From: DATCMH01 sp036563505
GTDB lineage: Bacteria > Pseudomonadota > Alphaproteobacteria > Rhizobiales > Beijerinckiaceae
NCBI GenBank assembly: GCA_036563505.1
Contig: DATCMH010000007.1
Location: forward strand, 62,001-126,000
Reading direction: 5' to 3'
DNA length: 64,000 nt
Below are positions 33,845 through 44,932 of this stretch, piece by piece (within the stretch, counting starts at the first letter, position 1; each line of letters starts with the position of its first letter). Both the position numbers and the translations under genes were made by a program. The notes beneath the pieces are model-generated. The model searched no databases. It was not told where the DNA came from and saw only the letters and a program-made list of their open reading frames with translations.

Positions 33845-34801
33845 TCAGGCGAACAGGCGCTCGCTTTCGAGCCCCTTATAGATCTCGGCCACCTGCGGGC
33901 CGTAGCCGTTGAAAATGACGGTGTCGCGCATCTCGTCGGTGCCGAGCATACGCTCCTTGGCCTGGCTCCAGCGCGGATGCGGCACGTCCGGGTTGACGTT
34001 GGCCCAGAACCCGTACTCCGACGCCTGCAGGCCTTCCCAAAAAGTTTTCGGCCGCTCTTCCGAGAACGTGATCTTTACGACCGACTTGACGGATTTGAAC
34101 CCATATTTCCACGGCACGGCGAGGCGCAGCGGCGCTCCGAACTGCTTCTGGAGCGGCTTGCCGTAGACGCCCGTGACCAGGAAGGCGAGGTCGTTGGCGG
34201 CCTCCTGAATCGTCAGGCCTTCCGTGTAGGGCCAGGGAAACCATGTGGCCCGCTGACCCGGCGCCATGCTGCGGTCGTTGAAGGTCTGCAGGTGGACGTA
34301 CTTCGCCGAGCCGAGGGGCTTGGCGTAGTCGAGGAAGGCCTTCATGGGGAACCCCGTCCAGGGCACGGCCATGGCCCAGCCCTCGACGCAGCGGAACCGG
34401 TAGAGCCGCTCCTCGATGGGCATCTTGCGCACGAGATCATCGAAGCCGATCGTGAACGGCTTCTCGACCAACCCGTCGACCGCGACCGTCCAGGGCCGCA
34501 CCTTGAGGCGCTGCGCAGCGGCGGCGATGTCCTTCGACGGGCCGAACTCGTAGAAGTTGTTGTAATTGGCCGCGTGAACCTCGTCCGTGACCGGCCGGTC
34601 GAGGCTGAACCCGGCGTTGCGCTTCGCAGGATAGAGGTCCTGCGTGGGGTCGGCGCCCTGAGCCGAGGCGACGCGACCGGCATCGGCGCTCAGGGCGAGG
34701 CCGACGCCGCCCGCGAGCAACGTCCTGCGGTTCAGGAAGACGCCCTCCGGCGTCGCCTGCGCTTCGGGCATCTCCCAGCCCCGTCGCCGCCTGATCAGCA
34801 T
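33845..34801 (-). CDS. msrP: protein-methionine-sulfoxide reductase catalytic subunit MsrP
   Basis: A 318-residue periplasmic molybdopterin enzyme that repairs oxidised methionines. A Tat signal (FLNRRTLLAGGVGLALSA) precedes the sulfite-oxidase-type domain. C138 in YRFRCVEGWAMAVPW is the molybdenum ligand, and WPYTEGLTIQEAANDLAFL and GAPLRLAVPWKYGFKS are conserved. AGGAGA lies before the ATG at 34801. The usual partner, the haem membrane protein MsrQ, is not next to it. The fadD-like gene lies 73 bp upstream on the same strand. Confidence 0.94.
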   Translation of the reverse strand: MLIRRRRGWEMPEAQATPEGVFLNRRTLLAGGVGLALSADAGRVASAQGADPTQDLYPAKRNAGFSLDRPVTDEVHAANYNNFYEFGPSKDIAAAAQRLKVRPWTVAVDGLVEKPFTIGFDDLVRKMPIEERLYRFRCVEGWAMAVPWTGFPMKAFLDYAKPLGSAKYVHLQTFNDRSMAPGQRATWFPWPYTEGLTIQEAANDLAFLVTGVYGKPLQKQFGAPLRLAVPWKYGFKSVKSVVKITFSEERPKTFWEGLQASEYGFWANVNPDVPHPRWSQAKERMLGTDEMRDTVIFNGYGPQVAEIYKGLESERLFA

Positions 34802-34874
34802 CGCGTGTCTCCTGTGGAGCGGAACGGTCGGCGCAATGGGCCTCGCAGGCAAATCACGCTTCGGCGAGGGCGGC

Positions 34875-36593
34875 TCACCCCTGCTGAAGCACTTCGTCGC
34901 GCAGGGCCCGCCGCAGCACCTTGCCGACATTGGTCTTCGGCAGCGCCTCGCGGAACTCGAGGCGGCGCGGCACCTTGTAGCCCGTCAGGTTCTCGCGGCA
35001 ATACTCGCGCAGCGCCTCCTCGGTGAGGCTAGGATCCTTTCGCACCACGTAGGCTGCCACCGCCTCGCCCGACTGCTCGTCCGGCACACCGATGACCGCG
35101 GCCTCGAGCACGCCCGGATGCGAGGCGAGCACGTCCTCGACCTCGTTCGGGTAGACGTTGAAGCCCGAGACGAGAACCATGTCCTTCATCCGGTCGACGA
35201 TCTTGACCTGACCATCGGGCAGGATCACCGCTACGTCGCCGGTGCGGAAATAGCCGTCCTCCGTCATCACCTTCGCCGTCTCGTCGGGACGCTGCCAGTA
35301 GCCGGCCATGACCTGCGGACCGCGCACGCAGAGCTCCCCGCTCGTTCCCAAGGGCTGATCCAGGCCCTCGACCGAGCGGATCGTCACGTCCGTCGACGGT
35401 AGGGGATAGCCGATGGTCCCCGAGAACTCGGCGAGGCTCGGCGGGTTGATGCACACGACCGGCGACGTCTCGGAAAGGCCGTAACCCTCGATGATCGGCT
35501 GACCCGTGATCTCCTTCCAGCGCTTCGCGACGGCGGCCTGGGTCGCCATGCCGCCCGCGACGCAGAAGGACAGCTTCGAAAAGTCGACCTCCTTGATGCC
35601 GTCGTGATTGGCAAGGGCGTTGTAGAGCGTGTTGACCCCCGAGATCATCGTGAACGGGCGCGTCTTCAGGGTCTTCACGAAACCCGGGATGTCACGCGGA
35701 TTGGCGATAAGGAGGCAGCAGGCGCCGGTGCGCACCATGAAGAGAAGGCAGCAGGTCAGCGCGAAGATGTGGTAGAGCGGCAGCGCCGTGACCATGCAGG
35801 GCTGCGCGCCGTCTGGCCGCACGCTGGCGCCGAACCAAACCGCGCATTGCTCGACGTTGGCGGCGACGTTGCGATGGAGGAGCGTGGCGCCCTTTGCCAC
35901 GCCCGTCGTGCCGCCGGTATATTGCAGGAAGGCGACGTCGTCGGCCGAAACGCTGACGGGGCGAGGGGCCTCCTTCCCGGACAGCACGGCCTTGAAGGCC
36001 GTCGCGGTCGGCAGATGGTAGGGCTTCACGGCCTTCTTCACCCGGCGCGACACCAGGTTCACGACGGCGCCCTTCAGGCCCATCAGATCGCCGGGCGAGG
36101 TCACGACGATCCGATCGAGCTTCTTCTGTGACAGGGCTTCCTGCACCGTGTGCGCGAAGTTCTCCAACACGAAGAGCACCCGCGCGCCGGAATCGTTGAG
36201 CTGGTGGCTCAGCTCGCGAGCGGTGTAGAGCGGGTTCACGTTCACGACGACGCAGCCCGCCGCGAGCACGCCGAAGAGCACGGCCGGATAGGCGAGCACG
36301 TTCGGCATCATGATGGCGACCCGGTCGCCCTTGGCCAGCCCTTGAGCCTGGAGCCACGCCGTGACCCGCTCCGCGGCCCGCCCGAGTTCGGCATAGGTGA
36401 TCCGCTTGCCGAAACTCTCCAACGCGGGCTGATCCGCGTGGAGGCGAACGCTGTCGCGGAACAGGTCGGCGATGGTGCCGAGCCGGCCGAGTTCGATCGC
36501 TGCGGGAACGCCCGGAGGATAGGAGTCGAGCCAGATCTTCTGGTGTGACGCGGCGTCGTTCGCCGCGCGCATGGCCGAGCTGGTGTTGGTCAT
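34875..36593 (-). CDS. fadD: long-chain fatty-acid-CoA ligase
   Basis: A 572-residue AMP-forming acyl-CoA synthetase that activates fatty acids for beta-oxidation or lipid synthesis. The P-loop motif is LQYTGGTTGVAKGATLLHRN, the acyl-adenylate motifs are EGYGLSETSP, GYFRTGDVAV and DRMKDMVLVSGFNVYPNEVE, and the catalytic lysine lies near the C-terminus in LPKTNVGKVLRR. Length matches FadD. GGGGAGGGG precedes the ATG. Chain-length preference cannot be read. Confidence 0.93.
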   Translation of the reverse strand: MTNTSSAMRAANDAASHQKIWLDSYPPGVPAAIELGRLGTIADLFRDSVRLHADQPALESFGKRITYAELGRAAERVTAWLQAQGLAKGDRVAIMMPNVLAYPAVLFGVLAAGCVVVNVNPLYTARELSHQLNDSGARVLFVLENFAHTVQEALSQKKLDRIVVTSPGDLMGLKGAVVNLVSRRVKKAVKPYHLPTATAFKAVLSGKEAPRPVSVSADDVAFLQYTGGTTGVAKGATLLHRNVAANVEQCAVWFGASVRPDGAQPCMVTALPLYHIFALTCCLLFMVRTGACCLLIANPRDIPGFVKTLKTRPFTMISGVNTLYNALANHDGIKEVDFSKLSFCVAGGMATQAAVAKRWKEITGQPIIEGYGLSETSPVVCINPPSLAEFSGTIGYPLPSTDVTIRSVEGLDQPLGTSGELCVRGPQVMAGYWQRPDETAKVMTEDGYFRTGDVAVILPDGQVKIVDRMKDMVLVSGFNVYPNEVEDVLASHPGVLEAAVIGVPDEQSGEAVAAYVVRKDPSLTEEALREYCRENLTGYKVPRRLEFREALPKTNVGKVLRRALRDEVLQQG

Positions 36594-36695
36594 TGGCGTC
36601 CCCTCCCCTTCATTATTAGTTCATACCTGAACGATCTTTTGCCGCGCCTGTAGGCGGAAAACCAAAGCAGGTAAAGCTGTTCCCGCTTCGGAAGA

Positions 36696-36723
36696 CGCCC
36701 GGCGCCGCGAACGGCGCCGGGCG
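36696..36723 (-). terminator. perfect 12-bp hairpin after the EF-G-like gene
   Basis: CGCCCGGCGCCG, loop CGAA, then its exact complement, starting seven bases after the EF-G-like stop codon. The minus-strand flank is only TCTTCC, so it is a U-poor terminator. Confidence 0.6.
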
Positions 36724-36729
36724 GGGCGT

Positions 36730-38778
<2,049 letters not shown>

Positions 38779-38896
38779 GACTGTCGTCTCCTTCCCTGCC
38801 CCCGATCGCGCTTCTTCCGTCGCGTCGCGGAACCCAACGATGCTGTGCCTGTCGGGCGAGGTTGGCAAGGGAGGCGGCGGCGCCTCGAACGTGAAG

Positions 38897-38919
38897 CGGC
38901 CGGGCACCAGGCCCGGCCG
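38897..38919 (-). terminator. hairpin after the DUF992 gene
   Basis: CGGCCGGGC, a five-base loop, and GCCCGGCCG, located 28 bp beyond the stop codon on the minus strand. No T tract follows, so termination is likely but not certain. Confidence 0.55.
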
Positions 38920-38946
38920 TTCAGCATCAGATGCGCGGAGGCAGCG

Positions 38947-39426
38947 TCAGTTGACGGGGCGCGCGGAGCGAAGCTCGAGATTGGCGACGCCGACGGCCAC
39001 GTTGAGGCCGGCTTGGCCCTGGACCGACAAAGGCTGCAGAGCGACCGAGCGCTCCGAACCGCCGATCAACACGTTGGCGCCGAGCCCGGCGCCGACCGTC
39101 GCTTCGGCCGAAGCGCCGGTGTAGCTGCCCGCCAGGGCGCCCCGCGTCACGATCCCCGACGGGGCGAAGACGGACCAGACGAGCTGGCCGCCGCTCGTGG
39201 CGCCCAGATCAATGCCGAAGCGCCGGATGTTGCCCGCGTAAAGCTCGGCCTCGCCGCGGGAATTGGTGAAGGTGCAGAGCATCTCGCGCTGCGACGTAAC
39301 GATCAGGCCGAGCCCGCCCGAGACGTCGCAGTTGAGGACGCCGACCTGTGTGTTCTGCGCCTGCGCCGATCCGGCGGCGAGCGACAGCGCGAAGGCGGCG
39401 CCGATGATCGTGAGGGAACGGGCCAT
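38947..39426 (-). CDS. DUF992 periplasmic protein
   Basis: A 159-residue secreted protein with a signal peptide (MARSLTIIGAAFALSLAAGS, cleavage after AQA). The DUF992 pattern is clear: QVGVLNCDVSGGLGLIVTS, CTFTNSRGEAELYAG, GIDLGATSGGQLVWSVFAP and GANVLIGGSERSVALQPLSV. The family is almost restricted to alphaproteobacteria and has no known function. An AGGAGAT site precedes the ATG. Upstream on the same strand lies the unknown membrane protein. Confidence 0.88.
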   Translation of the reverse strand: MARSLTIIGAAFALSLAAGSAQAQNTQVGVLNCDVSGGLGLIVTSQREMLCTFTNSRGEAELYAGNIRRFGIDLGATSGGQLVWSVFAPSGIVTRGALAGSYTGASAEATVGAGLGANVLIGGSERSVALQPLSVQGQAGLNVAVGVANLELRSARPVN

Positions 39427-39477
39427 AGGATCTCCTGCTCGCTGTGGGGCTCGGCTCAACAACCGCGCCCGTATGGT

Positions 39478-40188
39478 CTAGGTTCCGACCCGTTCTGTCG
39501 AGGCGCGGCCCCGCATCGGACTGACGAGCGCGTGCGGCAGGAAGGCAAGAGTCACGACTGCGAGCGACGCAAGGGCCGAGGGAGCATCGAAGGGTCGGGA
39601 CGGCCAATCGCCCCAGACCTCCCATCCGAGAACGCCGGCTCCGCCCAGGATCAAGGCCCCGGCAACCAGTGCGGCCGCACTCGCGAGAGCGCGACGGACC
39701 GGACGCGACGAGGCGCGAAGCCGACCACGGGCCAGGATAACGGCGAAGCCGAGGATCGCCGCGTAGACGACGCCAGTGACGAAGGCTCCGATCAGGAACG
39801 CCGCTTCGGCGGTCATGCCGCCGCGAAGGTAAGGTCCCGCCGCACCGAAGAATCCGGCGCGCAGCACGAGGCCGCCGAACGTTGGGTAAAGGCAGGCGGC
39901 AAGGAACAGGCCGGCCCCGGCTGGCAGGCCGAAGAGCCGCCAAGCGGCCGGGCCGTCACTCCGCAATCCCACGATCAGGATGCGCGCCAGTCCGTAGACG
40001 ATAGCGAAGGCGAAGAGCGGCTGGCGCACCAGGAAGTAGCCGTAGCCGTAACCGGCAAGGGCGGTTCCGCGCAGAGTCGCTGCGTCGAGACCTGCGCCGG
40101 CCATCAGTGCGACGGCGAGACCGGCAGTGAGAACGGGCGCGAGCCGCCAGAGCAGATCGCGCCGGCGGCCCGTCGAAGGCTCGACCAT
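39478..40188 (-). CDS. multi-pass membrane protein, unknown
   Basis: A 236-residue hydrophobic protein with about six membrane helices (APVLTAGLAVALMAGAGLD; FAFAIVYGLARILIVGL; GAFVTGVVYAAILGFAVILA; LASAAALVAGALILGGAGVL). Basic loops and a basic C-terminus suggest inner-membrane location. No family recognised. The ATG at 40188 (MVEPSTGRRRDLLW) is chosen without a strong ribosome site. It starts 23 bp after the aminotransferase stop and is probably cotranscribed. Confidence 0.65.
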   Translation of the reverse strand: MVEPSTGRRRDLLWRLAPVLTAGLAVALMAGAGLDAATLRGTALAGYGYGYFLVRQPLFAFAIVYGLARILIVGLRSDGPAAWRLFGLPAGAGLFLAACLYPTFGGLVLRAGFFGAAGPYLRGGMTAEAAFLIGAFVTGVVYAAILGFAVILARGRLRASSRPVRRALASAAALVAGALILGGAGVLGWEVWGDWPSRPFDAPSALASLAVVTLAFLPHALVSPMRGRASTERVGT

Positions 40189-40211
40189 CGGCCGGGCAGA
40201 CTGCGTGGGCG

Positions 40212-41414
40212 TCAGCGCAGCGCGCCGCAGAAGCGCTGGATGCGGTTGCAGGCGTCCTCGAGCACTTGGGTCGAGGTGGCGTAGGAGATGCGCAGGTTCG
40301 GCCCGAGGCCGAAGGCCGAGCCGTGCACAGTTGCCACGCCCTCGGTCTCCAGGAGCTCGGACACGAAGTCCTCGTCCGTCGCGATCGTCTTGCCGGACGG
40401 AGCCTTGCGCCCGATCGCCTCGGCGCAGGACGGATAGACGTAGAACGCCCCCTCCGGCACCGGGCACTTCAGGTACTTCGACTGGTTCAGCATCGACACG
40501 ACGAGGTCGCGCCGCTCCTCGAAGGCCTTCTTGAACACGGGCAGGTGCGCCTGGCTTCCGTCGAGCGCCTCCACCGCGGCCCATTGCGCGATGGAGCAGG
40601 CGCCCGAGGTCTGCTGGCCCTGAACGAAATCCATCGCCTTGATGAGCTTCTCCGGGCCGCCGGCATACCCGATGCGCCAGCCGGTCATGGCATAGGCCTT
40701 CGAGACGCCGTTCATGGTGAGCGTGCGCTCGTAGAGGTTCGGCTCGACCTGGGCCGGCGTCACGAACTCGAAGTCGCCGTAGGTGAGGTGCTCGTACATG
40801 TCATCCGTGAGCACCCAGACGTGAGGGTGACGCACCAGCACGTCGGTGATCGCCTTCATCTCCGCGTGGCTATAGGCCGCGCCGGAAGGGTTCGAGGGCG
40901 AGTTCAGGATGATCCACTTCGTCTTCGCCGTGATCGCCCGCTCGAGCGGGCCGGGCTGGAGCTTGAAGGAGTGCTCCATCGTCGTCTCGACGAAGACCGG
41001 AGTGCCACCGCACAGGCCGACCATCTCAGGGTAGGACACCCAGTAGGGCGTCGGGATGACCACCTCGTCGCCCGGGTTCAGGGTGGCGAGGAGCGCGTTG
41101 TAGATCACCTGCTTGCCGCCCGTGCCGACGATGGTCTGCGACGGCTTGTAGTCGAGCCCGTTCTCGCGCTTGAACTTCCTCGCGATCGCCTCGCGCAGGG
41201 GCACGATTCCGGCGACGGGGGTGTACTTCGTCTCGCCCCGGTCGATCGCGGCCTTCGCCGCAGCCTTGACGTTGTCGGGCGTGTCGAAATCCGGCTCGCC
41301 GACGGAGAGCGAGATCACGTCCTTCCCTTTGGCTTTCAGATCCCGGGCCTTCTGCGTGATTTCGATCGTCGCGGACGGCTTGATGCGGGACAGGGCGTCA
41401 GCCAAAAAGCCCAT
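40212..41414 (-). CDS. aatA: aspartate aminotransferase (class I, Ib-type)
   Basis: A 400-residue PLP enzyme interconverting aspartate/2-oxoglutarate and oxaloacetate/glutamate. Conserved features are SLSVGEPDFDTPDNVKAAA, the Asn/Pro segment NSPSNPSGAAYS, the Asp-Asp-Met-Tyr turn (LTDDMYEHLTY) and the PLP lysine in NGVSKAYAMTGWRIGY. The Arg that binds the substrate carboxylate is in LRISYATS. The sequence is of the thermophile/rhizobial AspC (AatA) type, which may also accept prephenate. GGAGGAAT lies before the ATG at 41414. Confidence 0.94.
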   Translation of the reverse strand: MGFLADALSRIKPSATIEITQKARDLKAKGKDVISLSVGEPDFDTPDNVKAAAKAAIDRGETKYTPVAGIVPLREAIARKFKRENGLDYKPSQTIVGTGGKQVIYNALLATLNPGDEVVIPTPYWVSYPEMVGLCGGTPVFVETTMEHSFKLQPGPLERAITAKTKWIILNSPSNPSGAAYSHAEMKAITDVLVRHPHVWVLTDDMYEHLTYGDFEFVTPAQVEPNLYERTLTMNGVSKAYAMTGWRIGYAGGPEKLIKAMDFVQGQQTSGACSIAQWAAVEALDGSQAHLPVFKKAFEERRDLVVSMLNQSKYLKCPVPEGAFYVYPSCAEAIGRKAPSGKTIATDEDFVSELLETEGVATVHGSAFGLGPNLRISYATSTQVLEDACNRIQRFCGALR

Positions 41415-41542
41415 GGGATTCCTCCGGTCGGGGCGGTAGAACGTTGCCTCCTCGGCGGCGCGGACCCTAGTGGGGCCACCCTGCCAGGGCAAGGCGAAAC
41501 AAGGCTCCGCGGCGCGCGGCGGCCATCCCCGGGAGGAATGCC

Positions 41543-42526
41543 GTGACCACCCTCACCCGTCGCTCGGCGCTTAGCCTCATGACCGGCGCCGTCTTCGCCC
41601 CGAGTCTCGCGCGCGCCCAGGATTGGGCCCCGAGCCGGGTCGTGAAGATGATCGTGCCCTATCCGGCTGGTGGGCCGACGGACGCCATCGCCCGGGTGGT
41701 CGCGCAGGAGATCGCCGGGCCGCTCGGTCAGAACGTCATCGTCGAGAACCAGGCCGGCGCCTCGGGCGCTCTCGGGACCCGCACCGTGGCCCGCGCCGAG
41801 CCCGACGGGCACACCCTCGTTTTCGGCAACAATCAGACTCACGGGAACAACATGTTCCTGCTCAAGGAGCCGGGCTACGACGCCCAGAAGGACTTTGCCC
41901 CCTTGGCGGGCGCCGGCGCCTTCGAGCACGTCTTCGTCGTGCCGAACACGCTCGCCGTGAAGAGCATCCCGGAGCTCATCGCCCTCGCCAAGCAGGATCC
42001 TGGCAAGCTGAACTACGGCTCGACCGGCGTCGGCTCGGGTTCGCACCTCTCGACCGAGCTCTTCATGGTGCGGACGGGCATCAAGATGACCCACGTGCCC
42101 TTCCGCGGCGCGGCGCCTCTCGTGCAGGAGCTCACCGCCGGGCGGATCGATGTGTCGAACTCCACCCTGCCCTCGGTGCTCGGCCAGATCCAGGGCGGGC
42201 TGATCCGCGCCATCGGCATCGCGAGCCCGAAGCGCAACGCGCAGCTCCCCGACGTGCCGACCCTACGCGAGCAAGGCGTCAACGATGCCGACGCCGAATC
42301 CTGGGCCGCCTTCTTCGCGCCGGCCGCGACACCTCAGCCCGCCCTCGACCGGCTGAGCCGCGAGATCATGAATGCCCTCAGGAAGCCCAGCGTCGCTGAG
42401 GGCATCACCAGGCTTGGGTTCAGCCTCAATGTTCGCGACCCCGAATCCTTCCGCCCCTACCTCGCGAGCGAGATCAAGACTTGGGGCGAAATCATCAAGG
42501 CCGCCAACGTCAAGCAAGAAGGCTGA
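41543..42526 (+). CDS. Bug-family tripartite tricarboxylate binding protein
   Basis: A 327-residue periplasmic binding protein of the Bug/TctC family. A Tat-like signal (TRRSALSLMTGAVFAPSLAR) is followed by VKMIVPYPAGGPTDAIARVV, NVIVENQAGASGALGTRTVA and GKLNYGSTGVGSGSHLSTEL. Such proteins bind carboxylates, amino acids or related compounds. No TctA or TctB membrane genes are nearby, so this is an orphan, which is common for the family. The start is GTG at 41543 with GGGAGGA upstream; an overlapping out-of-frame ATG closes after two codons. Confidence 0.92.
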   Translation: MTTLTRRSALSLMTGAVFAPSLARAQDWAPSRVVKMIVPYPAGGPTDAIARVVAQEIAGPLGQNVIVENQAGASGALGTRTVARAEPDGHTLVFGNNQTHGNNMFLLKEPGYDAQKDFAPLAGAGAFEHVFVVPNTLAVKSIPELIALAKQDPGKLNYGSTGVGSGSHLSTELFMVRTGIKMTHVPFRGAAPLVQELTAGRIDVSNSTLPSVLGQIQGGLIRAIGIASPKRNAQLPDVPTLREQGVNDADAESWAAFFAPAATPQPALDRLSREIMNALRKPSVAEGITRLGFSLNVRDPESFRPYLASEIKTWGEIIKAANVKQEG

Positions 42527-43004
42527 GCCTTCTCCGGCTGGCCTAGGTGCGGCACGCTGTCGCGCCTAGACCGATAAGGCTGCGAAATTTCGTTGGCTCC
42601 GCAGCAGCTTGTGCCCGCACAGAAGTCGGAACCCTGTCGTGGGGTAAACTCCATCTTATTTACCGCTTGACCAGTTCTCTTTCGGCATTTGGCCCCATTA
42701 CTTTTACTAATACTCCACCGCACGGAGCGGGCCTCGGGGGCTTGGCCGCTTCCAAAACCTGATCGACGGTTCAGCTTGACCGCTCGCGGACCGGCCGGGG
42801 CACGGCATTTGACGTCTCCCCGTCTTCTCGGGCGCATGACGCTGCGTTAGCTTGGGAACGTTGTGAACGAACGATTTGTTGTTGTGTTCGGATCGCGCCC
42901 CGTCCTGGGTCGGCTCAGCGGTGTTTGACCGTTGCGGCCGGTTTTCTTCAGGCGGATCGGTTTTTTCAGACGACGCGATCCCAAGATGCTGGGGAGCAAT
43001 TGTG
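42527..43004. other. 478-bp region without a convincing gene
   Basis: The part from about 42620 to 42720 is clearly AT-richer than its surroundings and has no long open frame with a good start. Near 42855-42880 there is GGAAC-N17-TGTT, a near-match to the EcfG promoter, facing the small membrane protein gene at 43005. Two T-rich stretches lie at 42939-42944 and 42961-42967. Confidence 0.4.
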
Positions 43005-43214
43005 ATGCGAGTTTACCTTCCGGTTCGGATGGGGCGCGGCCGAGCCAGAATCCTGGCGTCCAGCCTCGTTCTTCGGTCTGATGCCGACCGCGATTACCGC
43101 TGCATCGTCGCGCTCGTCATGCTGATCGGCATGGCCACCGCGTCCCTCGCCGCTGCCACGAGCGCCGTCCACCGCGAGGGCGTCGTCGAGACCCACAGCG
43201 TTTTCGCGAACTGA
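43005..43214 (+). CDS. small membrane protein, unknown
   Basis: A 69-residue frame with a basic N-terminal part and one likely membrane helix (CIVALVMLIGMATASLAAAT). GGGGAG lies about eight bases before the ATG. No family was recognised. Translation is supported only by the ribosome site and the isolated, well-placed frame. Confidence 0.45.
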   Translation: MRVYLPVRMGRGRARILASSLVLRSDADRDYRCIVALVMLIGMATASLAAATSAVHREGVVETHSVFAN

Positions 43215-43325
43215 CCGGCTTCGCGCCGCGGACCCGCCCCTGAGGTTCGGCGCGGCTCGATCACTCAGCCTCTTGGCATCCTCTCCCGCCGGCCCACATC
43301 ACGGGAGCGACAGGAGGGCAGGTCC

Positions 43326-44483
43326 GTGGATCTCATTCAAACCAATCTCGTTCGCCTTCTCGCCCTCTCGTTCGCCCTCACTGCTGCGAGCGGAAGCCAG
43401 GCGACGGGCTCGCGAAGGGCCGAGCGCGCCTCGAGCCAGGCCGGCGAGGTCATCGTCGAAACCGTAGCGCGCGGACTCGAGAACCCCTGGGGTCTCGCCT
43501 TCCTGCCCGACGGACGGATGATGGTGACCGAAAAGACCGGCCGCCTGCGCATCGTCGCCGGCGACGGCACCCTGTCGCAGCCGCTCGGAGGGCTGCCCCG
43601 CCTTGCGGCCCGCGGCCAGGGCGGCCTCCTCGACGTCGTCCCCGATCCGCGCTTTGCCGAGAACGGCCTCGTCTATCTCAGCTTCTCCGAGCCCCGCGAC
43701 AGAGGTGCCGGGACCTCCGTCGCCCGCGGGCGTCTCAACGCCGCGGGCACCGGACTGGAAGCGGTCGAAGTGATCTTCCGGCAGGAGCCGGCACATACGG
43801 GCGGCAACCATTTCGGCTCGCGCCTCGTATTCGACCGCGACGGCATGCTGTTCGTTACCCTTGGTGATCGCTACGACCTGCGCGACGAGGCGCAGAACCC
43901 GTCCAACCATATCGGCAAGGTGGTGCGCATTCGCCCGGAGGGCGGGGCGGCGCCGGGCAATCCGTTCTTGAACGCGGAGGGCAAGCGCCCGGAGATCTGG
44001 TCCATCGGTCATCGCAACATCCAGGGCGCGGCGTTGAACCCAGCGACTGGCGAACTCTGGACGGCGGAGCACGGCGCCCGCGGCGGCGACGAAGTCAACG
44101 TTCCGCGCAGAGGGCTCAACTACGGCTGGCCGGTGATCACCTACGGCGTGGACTATTCCGGCGCCCGGATCGGCGAGGGCCAGCGCAAGCCCGGACTGGA
44201 GCAGCCCGTTCACTACTGGGACCCCTCCATCGCCCCGTCGGGCATGGCCTTCTACACCGGCGACAAGTTTTCCACCTGGCGCGGAAGCGCCCTCGTCGGC
44301 GCGCTCGCCGGCTCCCTCCTAGCCCGGCTCGAACTCGACGGCGATCGGGTCGTGAGGGAGGAACGCATTCTCGCCAATCTCGGGGAGCGCATCCGCGACG
44401 TGCGCCAGGGCCCGGACGGCTACGTCTACCTGCTCACCGACGCGCCTCAGGGCCGGGTGCTGCGGCTGCGGCCAGCATCCTGA
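43326..44483 (+). CDS. PQQ-dependent sugar dehydrogenase (soluble GDH/Asd type)
   Basis: A 385-residue periplasmic six-bladed beta-propeller of the glucose/sorbosone dehydrogenase family (PF07995). After a signal peptide (LVRLLALSFALTAASGSQAT) come VARGLENPWGLAFLPDGRMM, GNHFGSRLVFDRDGMLFVTL, GHRNIQGAALNPATGELW and AEHGARGGDEVN, which are typical PQQ/calcium-site segments. The family oxidises aldose sugars with PQQ, but the substrate here is not known. The start is GTG with GGAGGGCAGG upstream. Confidence 0.9.
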   Translation: MDLIQTNLVRLLALSFALTAASGSQATGSRRAERASSQAGEVIVETVARGLENPWGLAFLPDGRMMVTEKTGRLRIVAGDGTLSQPLGGLPRLAARGQGGLLDVVPDPRFAENGLVYLSFSEPRDRGAGTSVARGRLNAAGTGLEAVEVIFRQEPAHTGGNHFGSRLVFDRDGMLFVTLGDRYDLRDEAQNPSNHIGKVVRIRPEGGAAPGNPFLNAEGKRPEIWSIGHRNIQGAALNPATGELWTAEHGARGGDEVNVPRRGLNYGWPVITYGVDYSGARIGEGQRKPGLEQPVHYWDPSIAPSGMAFYTGDKFSTWRGSALVGALAGSLLARLELDGDRVVREERILANLGERIRDVRQGPDGYVYLLTDAPQGRVLRLRPAS

Positions 44484-44501
44484 TCGCGCGCGGGGTGCGG
44501 C

Positions 44502-44849
44502 TTAGCTGCCCGGCGCGCGAAAAATGAAGCTCGCGCCGAGCGCGATGAAGGCGAAACCGACGAGGTGGTTCCAGCCGATCGGCTGTTTGAGGTAAAGCAC
44601 GGAGAAGCCGGCGAAAACGATCAGGGTGATCACCTCCTGCATCGTCTTGAGTTGCGCCGCCGAGTAGACCTCCGCGCCGATCCGGTTCGCGGGCACGGCG
44701 AGCCAATACTCGAAGAAGGCCAATCCCCAGCTCACGAGCACGGCCGCCCAGAGCGGCGCGGTGCGGTAATTCAAGTGGCCATACCAAGCGAAGGTCATGA
44801 AGAGGTTGGACGCCACGAGCGGTCCGATGGGAGCAAGGTAGGGGTTCAT
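44502..44849 (-). CDS. DMT-family protein (DUF486)
   Basis: A 115-residue protein with four membrane helices, matching DUF486, a short relative of drug/metabolite transporters. Signatures are LVASNLFMTFAWYGHLNYR, SWGLAFFEYWLAVPANRIGA and SAAQLKTMQEVITLIVFAGF. Its function is unknown. The ATG at 44849 (MNPYLAP) is chosen. The longer frame is discarded because its extra residues are Arg/His-rich. Confidence 0.9.
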   Translation of the reverse strand: MNPYLAPIGPLVASNLFMTFAWYGHLNYRTAPLWAAVLVSWGLAFFEYWLAVPANRIGAEVYSAAQLKTMQEVITLIVFAGFSVLYLKQPIGWNHLVGFAFIALGASFIFRAPGS

Positions 44850-44932
44850 GCGGGGCCGAGATCTTGCGGGGTGAAAGGCGCGAGCGCGCGCCCTAGTTAA
44901 CCGGTGCTCCTCGTCGGACAAGCACGCCAACC

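Noticed and set aside
42547..42762. 71-codon frame in the AT-rich gap
   Set aside because: No ribosome site, no family resemblance and atypical composition.
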